A stretch of DNA of 10,496 bases from LiPW-15 sp964530925 (GTDB lineage Bacteria > Patescibacteriota > Minisyncoccia > UBA6257 > 2-01-FULL-56-20), in contig CAZHBZ010000018.1 of assembly GCA_964530925.1 (NCBI GenBank), positions 1-10,496 of the forward strand, in the 5' to 3' direction. Shown in pieces: positions 5,898-10,496 of the stretch. Under the pieces are notes generated by a model that saw nothing but the letters and a program-made list of their open reading frames with translations, did no database searches and was not told the DNA's origin. Position 1 is the first letter of the stretch. Every line of letters starts with the position of its first letter. The position numbers and the translations under genes were made by a program.

Positions 5898-6965
5898 ATG
5901 GAGGAAAATAAAAAGATACAAAAAGCTAAAAGCGGCAAAGTTAAGCAATCGGAGGTAGAGATAGAAGCGGAAATCTCCCCCGAAGTCCTCGCCGAGCACA
6001 AAAGTTATGTCCTTTCGGAAATAAAGAAGGATTTTACGATGCCGGGATTCCGGAAAGGCATGGTCCCCGAAAATATTGTCCTCCAGAACATCAACGCGGA
6101 TTCACTTCTGCACGAAGCCGCGGAATCGGCGCTTAAGGAACTCTATCCGGAAATCCTGGCCATGGTAGAGGTGAGCCCCGTAACCCCGCCGCAGATAAAT
6201 ATAGTGAAACTGGCGGATGGGAACCCATTGGAGGTAAAAATGAAGGTTGGCGTTCATCCGGAAATAAAACTCCCGAATTATAAAAAAATCGCCAAAAAGA
6301 TTTGGGAAGACAGAGAGAAGCCGTCGGTAGACGAAAAAGAAGTAGAAGAAGTCATCGCCCGGCTTCGGGAAATGCACAAACACCCGGGCGAAGATGGCCC
6401 GGAGAAAGAGACTGGAACGCTTCCGGAACTCACAGATGAAGAAGTAAAACACTTCGGAAAATTCGAAAGCGTCGCCGATTTTAAGGCGAAGATAAAAGAA
6501 AATCTCCTTTCCGAGAAAACACACGAGGCCGACAAAATGGCCAGAGATAAAATGGTGCGGGACATAGTCGCCGACTCCGAGCTGGAGCTTTCGCCGATGC
6601 TCGTTAACTTGGAGCTCCTCGACCTAAAAGCCGACTTTGAACAGAGTCTTAAAGATAACGGAGAAACTGTCGAAAAATTCCTGGAGCGGACCAAAAAGAC
6701 CGCGGAGAGCGTGGATCAGGACCACAAAGAATATATCGAGAAGTCCCTTAAAACCAGATTTGTTCTTTCGGAGCTTTTAAGGGCCGAGAATATAACCGCG
6801 GACCCCGGCGAAGTGGAAAAAGAGACTATGGTCATGCGAAATTATCGGCCGGATATGGATGAAGAAAAAGCGCGGGCTTACGCAGAATCCATGATACTTA
6901 ACGAAAAGCTATTCGCGATGCTCGAAGGCCGGGAGATAGAGAAAGCTGACGAAAAAACCTCCTAA
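5898..6965 (+). CDS. tig: Trigger factor, lacking the PPIase domain
   Basis: A ribosome-associated chaperone that meets nascent chains at the exit tunnel. The N-terminal domain (about residues 15-130) carries the ribosome-docking signature FTMPGFRKGMVP (46-57). The SurA-like C-terminal domain runs from about 180 to 350 and is helix-rich and strongly charged. In typical trigger factors (about 430-450 aa) an FKBP-type PPIase domain is inserted after the helix equivalent to VDEKEVEEVIARLRE (143-157). Here only a linker of some 20 residues, rich in Pro, Glu and Gly, joins the two domains, giving 355 aa. Chaperone activity does not need the PPIase domain in E. coli, so the protein is probably functional. 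The stop codon lies in the loop of the terminator hairpin. Confidence 0.92.
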   Translation: MEENKKIQKAKSGKVKQSEVEIEAEISPEVLAEHKSYVLSEIKKDFTMPGFRKGMVPENIVLQNINADSLLHEAAESALKELYPEILAMVEVSPVTPPQINIVKLADGNPLEVKMKVGVHPEIKLPNYKKIAKKIWEDREKPSVDEKEVEEVIARLREMHKHPGEDGPEKETGTLPELTDEEVKHFGKFESVADFKAKIKENLLSEKTHEADKMARDKMVRDIVADSELELSPMLVNLELLDLKADFEQSLKDNGETVEKFLERTKKTAESVDQDHKEYIEKSLKTRFVLSELLRAENITADPGEVEKETMVMRNYRPDMDEEKARAYAESMILNEKLFAMLEGREIEKADEKTS

Positions 6966-6985
6966 TGGAGGTTTTTTCTTTTTTC
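6952..6985 (+). terminator. Bidirectional terminator shared by trigger factor and HAD genes
   Basis: AAAAAACCTCC (6952-6962), loop TAAT, GGAGGTTTTTT (6967-6977), then further T-rich sequence. The trigger factor TAA stop (6963-6965) forms the loop. On the minus strand the same hairpin ends in TTTTTT, so it can also stop transcription of the convergent HAD gene. Confidence 0.92.
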
Positions 6986-6991
6986 TGAAAT

Positions 6992-7711
6992 CTAGACTTC
7001 GTAAACCACGTCTTTGCGTTCAACGACTATCTCCCAGCCATTCTTCTTGGCATACGCGTATAATTTTTTATTCGGGTTAAAGGCTATCGGACGCTCTACC
7101 ATTTTTAAGAAGGCGATGTCGGACTCCGTGTCGCCTACGCCAATCGAACCCTTGAGAGTCAAACCGCCCTTTTCCAAATTGCGTTCCAGTATCTTCGCTT
7201 TGTCGAAGATAATATCTTTAAAAAGCGCTTGGCCGGTAAAGCGGCCGGATGAGTCCAATTCGTTCATCATCCCGTAAACTTTGCTAAAGCCTAAGGCTTT
7301 ACAAAAATTTTCTACCACAAGCTTTGGAGAGTGCGAAATTGCTAAAACGAAATATCCTTTCTTTTTGAGTGTCTTCGCGAGATCCCGGGTAAAACGATAA
7401 GTGTGGGATTTTTCCCTGACCACGACCCGATGAGCGATACGCCTTAAGTCCGCGTATTTAATCCCCTTCAAATTTCCGTCAAAAGCCTTGATTACCCCGC
7501 CGATATAGGCTTCGTAGCTCCCCTCCCGATTCAACCAGTCTTCTCGGAGCTTTAAGTATCCGTTCTCAACCCCCGGCTTAAACAACTTCTCGGCAATAAG
7601 CTCGTCTACCAATTTAATAAGCAAGCTGGAACGGAAAATCGTCCCATCAACATCAAAGATAGCTATTTTCTTTCCTTTGCCGGCCAAAGCCTTGGCGACT
7701 GTGGGTTTCAT
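6992..7711 (-). CDS. HAD-superfamily hydrolase, subfamily IB (SerB-like phosphatase)
   Basis: A 239-aa cytosolic phosphatase-type enzyme. Motif I is IFDVDGTI with nucleophile Asp20 and acid/base Asp22. Motif II is the Ser in AISHS (S126). Motif III is probably a Lys at 171 or 173, and motif IV is GVGDTESD with D194 and D198. The helical cap between residues about 30 and 100 and the SHSP motif fit the subfamily that includes phosphoserine phosphatase and HAD-IB hydrolases (TIGR01490-like). The substrate cannot be told; there is no serine biosynthesis neighbour. The start is ATG 7711, seven nt after a TATCTT -10 with a good -35, and without a Shine-Dalgarno. It converges on the trigger factor gene and shares its terminator. 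Confidence 0.9.
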   Translation of the reverse strand: MKPTVAKALAGKGKKIAIFDVDGTIFRSSLLIKLVDELIAEKLFKPGVENGYLKLREDWLNREGSYEAYIGGVIKAFDGNLKGIKYADLRRIAHRVVVREKSHTYRFTRDLAKTLKKKGYFVLAISHSPKLVVENFCKALGFSKVYGMMNELDSSGRFTGQALFKDIIFDKAKILERNLEKGGLTLKGSIGVGDTESDIAFLKMVERPIAFNPNKKLYAYAKKNGWEIVVERKDVVYEV

Positions 7712-7718
7712 CTATATA

Positions 7719-7747
7719 AAGATACGCTTTTAGCGAACAATTTTCAA
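7719..7747 (-). promoter_or_regulatory. Promoter of the HAD gene, leaderless geometry
   Basis: TTGAAA (7747-7742), 17-nt spacer, TATCTT (7724-7719), then seven nt to the ATG at 7711. This is the best-formed of the leaderless-type promoters here. Confidence 0.7.
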
Positions 7748-7758
7748 AGACAGCGCGA

Positions 7759-7820
7759 TTGACTTTGTCCTGACACGGGGAATATTCTAAATAGAGAATA
7801 TCGCATTTGATTTAAGGAGG
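7759..7820 (+). promoter_or_regulatory. Promoter, inverted repeat and ribosome site of the 80-aa CxC/CxxC gene
   Basis: TTGACT (7759-7764), 18-nt spacer, TATTCT (7783-7788), expected start near 7795. An inverted repeat ATATTCT (7782-7788), AAATAG, AGAATAT (7795-7801) covers the -10 and start site and could be an operator. AAGGAGG (7814-7820) lies eight nt before the ATG. Confidence 0.6.
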
Positions 7821-7828
7821 GGGCACAT

Positions 7829-8071
7829 ATGGGCATGGAGATAATCTTAAGGTGCATCTGCGGGAGAGGGCGCCGGCTAAGGGTGGAATCCGCCATCGAC
7901 GGGATACTAAAAATCCCCGGCAATACCTCGTTTCTTCATTTTCAAAACTCTTTCGGAAAATTTGTCTGGCTTTGCCCGGAGTGTTCGATAAAGGCGACAT
8001 CCGTGCCGGCAACGGATGAGCTAGAAGACGACGTCGCTTATATTGAAAGCCTGATCAAAAAAGTGATATAG
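7829..8071 (+). CDS. Small CxC/CxxC putative zinc-binding protein (80 aa)
   Basis: The N-terminus has a CICG pair (C9, C11) followed by a very basic turn (GRGRRLRVE), and WLCPECS (C49-C52) lies 40 residues later. The four cysteines suggest a compact zinc-binding fold; the basic loop after the first pair could contact nucleic acid, but this is inference. The C-terminal third is acidic then helical (ELEDDVAYIESLIKK). I do not recognise the family. The first ATG (7829) is chosen because AAGGAGG is eight nt upstream; the second ATG, two codons on, is too far. It is divergent from the HAD gene, with the two -35 boxes only 11 nt apart, and ends at a terminator that overlaps its stop. Confidence 0.78.
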   Translation: MGMEIILRCICGRGRRLRVESAIDGILKIPGNTSFLHFQNSFGKFVWLCPECSIKATSVPATDELEDDVAYIESLIKKVI

Positions 8072-8090
8072 GGTCGAAAGGCCCTTTTTT
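8070..8090 (+). terminator. Intrinsic terminator overlapping the stop of the 80-aa gene
   Basis: AGGGTC (8070-8075), GAAA tetraloop, GGCCCT (8080-8085) with one G-U pair, then TTTTTT. The TAG stop (8069-8071) is part of the stem. It may weakly serve the convergent transporter gene as well. Confidence 0.8.
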
Positions 8091-8095
8091 CTATT

Positions 8096-9370
8096 TTAGA
8101 AAATAAGCAGGTAGAGCATAGAAAGCGCGGAGATGCTCATTATCCCGAAAGTCGCCCAAATCAAGACTCTAGAAAGCATTCCCCCGCTCCATTCCCCCAT
8201 TATTTTTTTGTTCGCGGAAATCCGGGCGATAAGGAATAAAAGCGGGACAGCGGCAACTCCGTTGAAAACTGCGGCGAAAATCAGGGCCCGAATCGGATCT
8301 ATGCCGATGAAATTGATGGTCAGCCCGATAAGCGTCGCGATGGTTATCACTCCGTAGAACCCGTGCGCTTTTTTAAACTTCCGATTCAAACCTTCTTTCC
8401 AATTCAGGGCCTCGGAAAGCGCGTAAGACGCGGAGGCAGAGAGGACGGGAATGGCCAAAAGCCCGAGACCGATAATGCCGGTCGCGAATACGAGCTTCGC
8501 GAGAAATCCGGCATTCGCGAAAGTTTGGACCAGCGGTTCCAAGGCTCTCGCCGCGTCCGCGGCTGAAGAAACATTAAATATCCCGTTCCCGTGCAAAACC
8601 GTAGCCGCCACGACGAGGATGCTCCAAGCGGCGACCTGCGAAAAGAACATCCCGGAGAAATTATCCAGGCGCAACATCCTCATAAATCTCTTGGTAAGGC
8701 GCGGCTCGCCGTGATGGATTAATTTGCGAGCCCTCTCCTCTTCCACCTCTTCCGATGCTTGCCAGAAAAACATATATGGAGAAATGGTTGTTCCAAAAAC
8801 TCCGGTGATAATAAAAAGGAAGGCGAAACTAAACTCCACATTCGGAATAAAAGTCGCCCGGAGTATCTCTCCCCAGGGCTGGTCCATGAGAAAAACAGCG
8901 AGAGGATACGCGAGAAGCGCCAGGGTGAGCCATTTTAAAAAGCGCGCGTAAGCGCGGTAAGAAATGAATATCTCTAAAATCAAAATAAGCGCCGTGAATC
9001 CCAAAATAAGTATGGGGAAGCTAACCGGTAAAATAAGATTTGCCGCGGCGCCGAGCGCGCCGATATCCGCGCCGATATTAATTGTATTCGCGAGAACGAC
9101 CAGGACTACCGCGCCATAAAGTATTTTTTTGTTGTAGTTCTCCTTTATTATTTCCGCGAGGCCTTTCCCGGTCGCCGCGCCAATGCGCGCGCAGGCCTCC
9201 TGGACCGCGGTCATAAAGGGCAAAAGGAACACCGCGGTCCAAAGCTGGCCGTAACCGAATTGCGCCCCCGCCTGGCTGTAAGTAGCGGTTCCCGCTGGAT
9301 CGTCATCCGCGGCTCCGGTTATTATTCCGGGGCCCACAGCCTTAAAAAATCTTTTAATCTTCCGAAGCAT
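8096..9370 (-). CDS. NRAMP (SLC11)-family divalent metal transporter, divergent metal site
   Basis: A 424-aa membrane protein with about 11 hydrophobic helices. The N-terminal VGPGIITGAADDDPAGTATYSQAGAQFGY is the family TM1 region; D24-G27 is D-P-A-G where manganese/iron NRAMPs have D-P-G-N. In TM6 the sequence GTTISPYMFFWQASEE (about 193-208) stands where A-x-x-M-P-H is usual. Thus the Asp is kept, but the Asn and Met metal ligands are replaced. Such changes are known in NRAMP-related proteins thought to move other ions, for example magnesium; the ion here is open. The frame runs 53 codons further upstream, but that part overlaps the neighbouring gene's end and terminator, is Arg/Cys-rich and unlike the family, so ATG 9370 is chosen. 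TATACT lies eight nt upstream and there is no Shine-Dalgarno. Confidence 0.9.
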   Translation of the reverse strand: MLRKIKRFFKAVGPGIITGAADDDPAGTATYSQAGAQFGYGQLWTAVFLLPFMTAVQEACARIGAATGKGLAEIIKENYNKKILYGAVVLVVLANTINIGADIGALGAAANLILPVSFPILILGFTALILILEIFISYRAYARFLKWLTLALLAYPLAVFLMDQPWGEILRATFIPNVEFSFAFLFIITGVFGTTISPYMFFWQASEEVEEERARKLIHHGEPRLTKRFMRMLRLDNFSGMFFSQVAAWSILVVAATVLHGNGIFNVSSAADAARALEPLVQTFANAGFLAKLVFATGIIGLGLLAIPVLSASASYALSEALNWKEGLNRKFKKAHGFYGVITIATLIGLTINFIGIDPIRALIFAAVFNGVAAVPLLFLIARISANKKIMGEWSGGMLSRVLIWATFGIMSISALSMLYLLIF

Positions 9371-9378
9371 ACAAGAGA

Positions 9379-9384
9379 AGTATA
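9379..9384 (-). promoter_or_regulatory. -10 box of the NRAMP-like gene, near-leaderless
   Basis: TATACT on the minus strand lies eight nt before the ATG at 9370, predicting a 5' UTR of about 0-2 nt. It directly follows the T-run of the upstream terminator; no good -35 is seen because the terminator stem occupies that position. Confidence 0.5.
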
Positions 9385-9386
9385 AC

Positions 9387-9410
9387 AAAAGCCCCGACCT
9401 AAGGTCGGGG
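9387..9410 (-). terminator. Intrinsic terminator of the 109-aa gene
   Basis: Minus strand CCCCGACCT (9410-9402) pairs with AGGTCGGGG (9400-9392) around a single central base (effective loop TTA), then C and TTTT. Lies seven nt after the TAG stop. Confidence 0.85.
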
Positions 9411-9416
9411 TGGGTT

Positions 9417-9746
9417 CTACCTCCTGCAGTTCGGACAGAGTGGCACCACGCCATCACATTCCTGGCAGAGCGCCGGGAGAGTGGGCAGATGGAGGGCGTC
9501 CTTGCCCAAAACCGCCTCCGCCTCTTCATTCTTCATCGCCGCCTCTTCTGGGGTTTCCATGCCATCGCAAAACACCGACTCCGTGAACTCGCCAAACTTC
9601 CTGAAGTGCTTCGCGTAGGGCGACTTCCTGGGCGGGACAGGCTCGAACCTCTCTTCTTCGGGCGGAGTGGCCTCCTCCCTCTCCAGCCAACCGGACCTGT
9701 TCTCGCCGAATGATGCGCCCCCTTCCATATCCTTGAGTCTCGCCAT
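9417..9746 (-). CDS. Acidic small protein with C-terminal zinc ribbon (109 aa)
   Basis: The start is ATG 9746 with AAAGGAG (9760-9754) seven nt upstream and a near-consensus promoter. The first 90 residues are polar and rich in Glu, Pro and Arg, with low sequence complexity in places (LEREEATPPEEERFEPVPP), and look largely disordered. The tail holds two close cysteine pairs, CQEC (C94, C97) and CPNC (C104, C107), with only six residues between them, a minimal zinc-knuckle arrangement; the protein ends two residues later. One further Cys is near residue 60. I recognise no family. It has its own terminator and lies upstream of the NRAMP-like gene on the same strand, but is apparently transcribed separately. 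A role in metal handling is possible from the neighbour but unproven. Confidence 0.75.
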   Translation of the reverse strand: MARLKDMEGGASFGENRSGWLEREEATPPEEERFEPVPPRKSPYAKHFRKFGEFTESVFCDGMETPEEAAMKNEEAEAVLGKDALHLPTLPALCQECDGVVPLCPNCRR

Positions 9747-9753
9747 GTCGCTT

Positions 9754-9816
9754 CTCCTTTCCGATAATGAATTACGGAACTGCCCGCAGTATAGGATTGG
9801 ATGGATAAAATGTCAA
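9754..9816 (-). promoter_or_regulatory. Near-consensus promoter and ribosome site of the 109-aa gene
   Basis: Perfect TTGACA (9816-9811), 17-nt spacer, TATACT (9793-9788), expected start near 9781, then AAAGGAG (9760-9754). This is the strongest sigma-70-type promoter in the window. Confidence 0.85.
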
Positions 9817-9865
9817 AACCCGCTCCGCTAGATTCTTGCCATAAGCGTTGACCTCGCAACCCTCG

Positions 9866-9979
9866 GCTCCGCTAGAAACCTTTCGCAAGACGAAAGGTTG
9901 CCCGCGTTCGCCTCGCGGCACCCCGCTCCGCTAGAAACCTTTCGCAAGACGAAAGGTTGCCCGCGTTCGCCTCGCGGCA
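9866..9979. repeat. Two perfect 55-bp direct repeats, period 59 bp, plus a decayed third copy
   Basis: Copies at 9866-9920 and 9925-9979 are identical and separated by CCCC. Each begins GCTCCGCTAGA, contains the perfect inverted repeat AACCTTTCG-caaga-CGAAAGGTT and ends CCTCGCGGCA. A diverged copy lies at about 9822-9858: it shares GCTCCGCTAGA (9822-9832) and GCGTT...CCTCGC but has lost the hairpin. Confidence 0.9.
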
Positions 9980-9980
9980 A

Positions 9981-10008
9981 AAGAAAACACCCTGCTGGGT
10001 GTTTTCTT
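9981..10008. terminator. Strong terminator-like hairpin without an adjacent gene
   Basis: AAGAAAACACCC (9981-9992), loop TGCT, GGGTGTTTTCTT (9997-10008): a perfect 12-bp stem with T-rich ends on both strands. It directly follows the second 55-bp repeat. No visible gene needs it. Confidence 0.65.
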
Positions 10009-10154
10009 TCTTGCTCGGCTCCGCGGGTAGGGAATCTCACGCGCTCACCTTGGGCTCGCTTTTCAAAACCCTCGGTTTTGAATAATTTCCGACACTGGGA
10101 ACCGAACGCGGTTCCCGGCCCCCTCCACTCGTTCGATTCCTACCGCCCAAAATA

Positions 10155-10199
10155 TTGATAATAAAAAATATCCCGCATTGGGATATTTTTTATTATCAA
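10155..10199. repeat. Perfect 20-bp inverted repeat, five-nt loop
   Basis: TTGATAATAAAAAATATCCC (10155-10174), loop GCATT, exact reverse complement at 10180-10199. AT-rich ends give it the form of a bidirectional terminator, but no gene adjoins it. Confidence 0.9.
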
Positions 10200-10268
10200 A
10201 GCTCCGAACGCTGAACGAAATCCGAACTTTTTTTAGCGAAAATCCGAACGCAGAATTTTGACGCTCCA

Positions 10269-10411
10269 CCCCGCCGCCGCTCGCTAACGCTCGCTCCGAC
10301 AAAGAAAAGTTTTGTTCACAATTTTTTATTTGCGCGCGCCCGATTTTTTCTTCTAAAAGGAAAACAAAACTTTTCTTTGGCGGTCTGCTCTTTGAGAGTA
10401 GGGCGGCGGGG
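10269..10411. repeat. Nested inverted repeats (10 bp outer, 17 bp inner)
   Basis: Outer arms CCCCGCCGCC (10269-10278) and GGCGGCGGGG (10402-10411); inner arms CAAAGAAAAGTTTTGTT (10300-10316) and its exact reverse complement (10363-10379). The inner loop is 46 nt. The whole 143-nt unit could fold into one long interrupted hairpin. Confidence 0.8.
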
Positions 10412-10425
10412 CTTCGCTTCGGCTC

Positions 10426-10469
10426 GGGCGAGGCGGAATTCCCCCCCACACCCCCCTTCCGCCTCGCCC
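10426..10469. repeat. Perfect 13-bp GC-rich inverted repeat around a C-run
   Basis: GGGCGAGGCGGAA (10426-10438) and TTCCGCCTCGCCC (10457-10469) flank an 18-nt loop that is almost all C. The stem alone is very stable; there is no T-run, so it is not a typical terminator. Confidence 0.85.
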
Positions 10470-10496
10470 TCGCTTTGGACGCCGACGGAATTTGTG

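Larger units (their letters stand above)
9820..10496. other. Gene-free, hairpin-rich region
   Basis: No reading frame here has both a ribosome site and a protein-like sequence; the open frames pass through inverted repeats and their products are Arg/Ser/Pro-rich shadows. The stretch contains the 55-bp direct repeats and a series of perfect inverted repeats listed separately, linked by short C/G/T-rich segments in which GCTCCGC and CGCTCGC recur. Two further small hairpins are TTCAAAACC/GGTTTTGAA (10062-10082) and GGGAACCG/CGGTTCCC (10097-10116). Confidence 0.7.

Noticed and set aside
7991..8098. Terminator for the NRAMP-like gene on the minus strand
   Set aside because: The shared hairpin at 8070-8085 is not followed by a T-run on the minus strand (only distant Ts), so I call it only for the plus-strand gene.
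9371..9529. Upstream extension of the NRAMP-like frame by 53 codons
   Set aside because: It crosses the terminator and the 3' end of the 109-aa gene, is Arg/Cys-rich and unlike NRAMP N-termini; the family starts at the ATG at 9370.
9866..9979. CRISPR array
   Set aside because: Only two full repeat copies, separated by four bases rather than a spacer of 25-40 nt, and no cas gene in the window.
10120..10148. tRNA-like end (GTTCGATTCC followed by TACCGCCCA)
   Set aside because: The T-loop-like string is present but the five-bp T-stem does not pair and no acceptor, D or anticodon arm was found. At most a remnant; not called as a tRNA.
9533..10158. Several 70-108-codon frames over and beside the 55-bp repeats
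   Set aside because: They lie in the wrong frame over the 109-aa gene or over direct and inverted repeats, and have no start signals.
10063..10449. 128-codon open frame on the minus strand
   Set aside because: It runs through three inverted repeats, has no ribosome site, and its product is Arg/Ser-rich without recognisable domain. Best explained as a frame over structured non-coding sequence.

Overview
The window looks like a chromosome segment of a Candidate Phyla Radiation (Patescibacteria) bacterium, most likely in the Parcubacteria group. I infer this from gene content, not from a phylogenetic marker. The signs are a prepilin fused to a LamG-like domain, an XFP-type phosphoketolase as the main metabolic gene, a trigger factor without its PPIase domain, and many small Cys-pair proteins in single-gene units. 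TGA is used as a normal stop codon, so the code is not the Gracilibacteria/Absconditabacteria one.

Layout. Minus strand, 1-3530: prepilin-LamG gene (runs off the left edge), phosphoketolase, and a small unknown protein. Plus strand, 3692-3961: a small unknown gene. Minus strand, 4047-4932: a 59-aa Cys4 protein and a shortened DUF1295 membrane protein. Plus strand, 5024-6965: small lipoprotein-like protein, MscL with a C-terminal zinc ribbon, trigger factor. Minus strand, 6992-7711: HAD phosphatase. Plus strand, 7829-8071: small CxC/CxxC protein. Minus strand, 8096-9746: NRAMP-like transporter and a 109-aa acidic protein with a C-terminal zinc ribbon. From about 9820 to the end I see no credible gene. 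That stretch holds a 55-bp direct repeat (period 59 bp) and at least seven perfect inverted repeats.

Almost every gene is its own transcription unit with a visible promoter and intrinsic terminator, and several convergent pairs have back-to-back or shared terminators. Two start architectures coexist. The small proteins have consensus-like promoters, a 5' UTR of about 20-40 nt and a strong Shine-Dalgarno sequence, often with a GTG start. The larger conserved genes (phosphoketolase, DUF1295, MscL, HAD, NRAMP) have a -10 hexamer only 6-8 nt before the ATG and no Shine-Dalgarno, which is the geometry of leaderless mRNAs. This split, the cluster of small Cys-pair proteins, the altered NRAMP and DUF1295 motifs and the hairpin-rich right end are the parts most worth following up. 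I do not see a clear defence system, CRISPR array, rRNA, intact tRNA or transposase.
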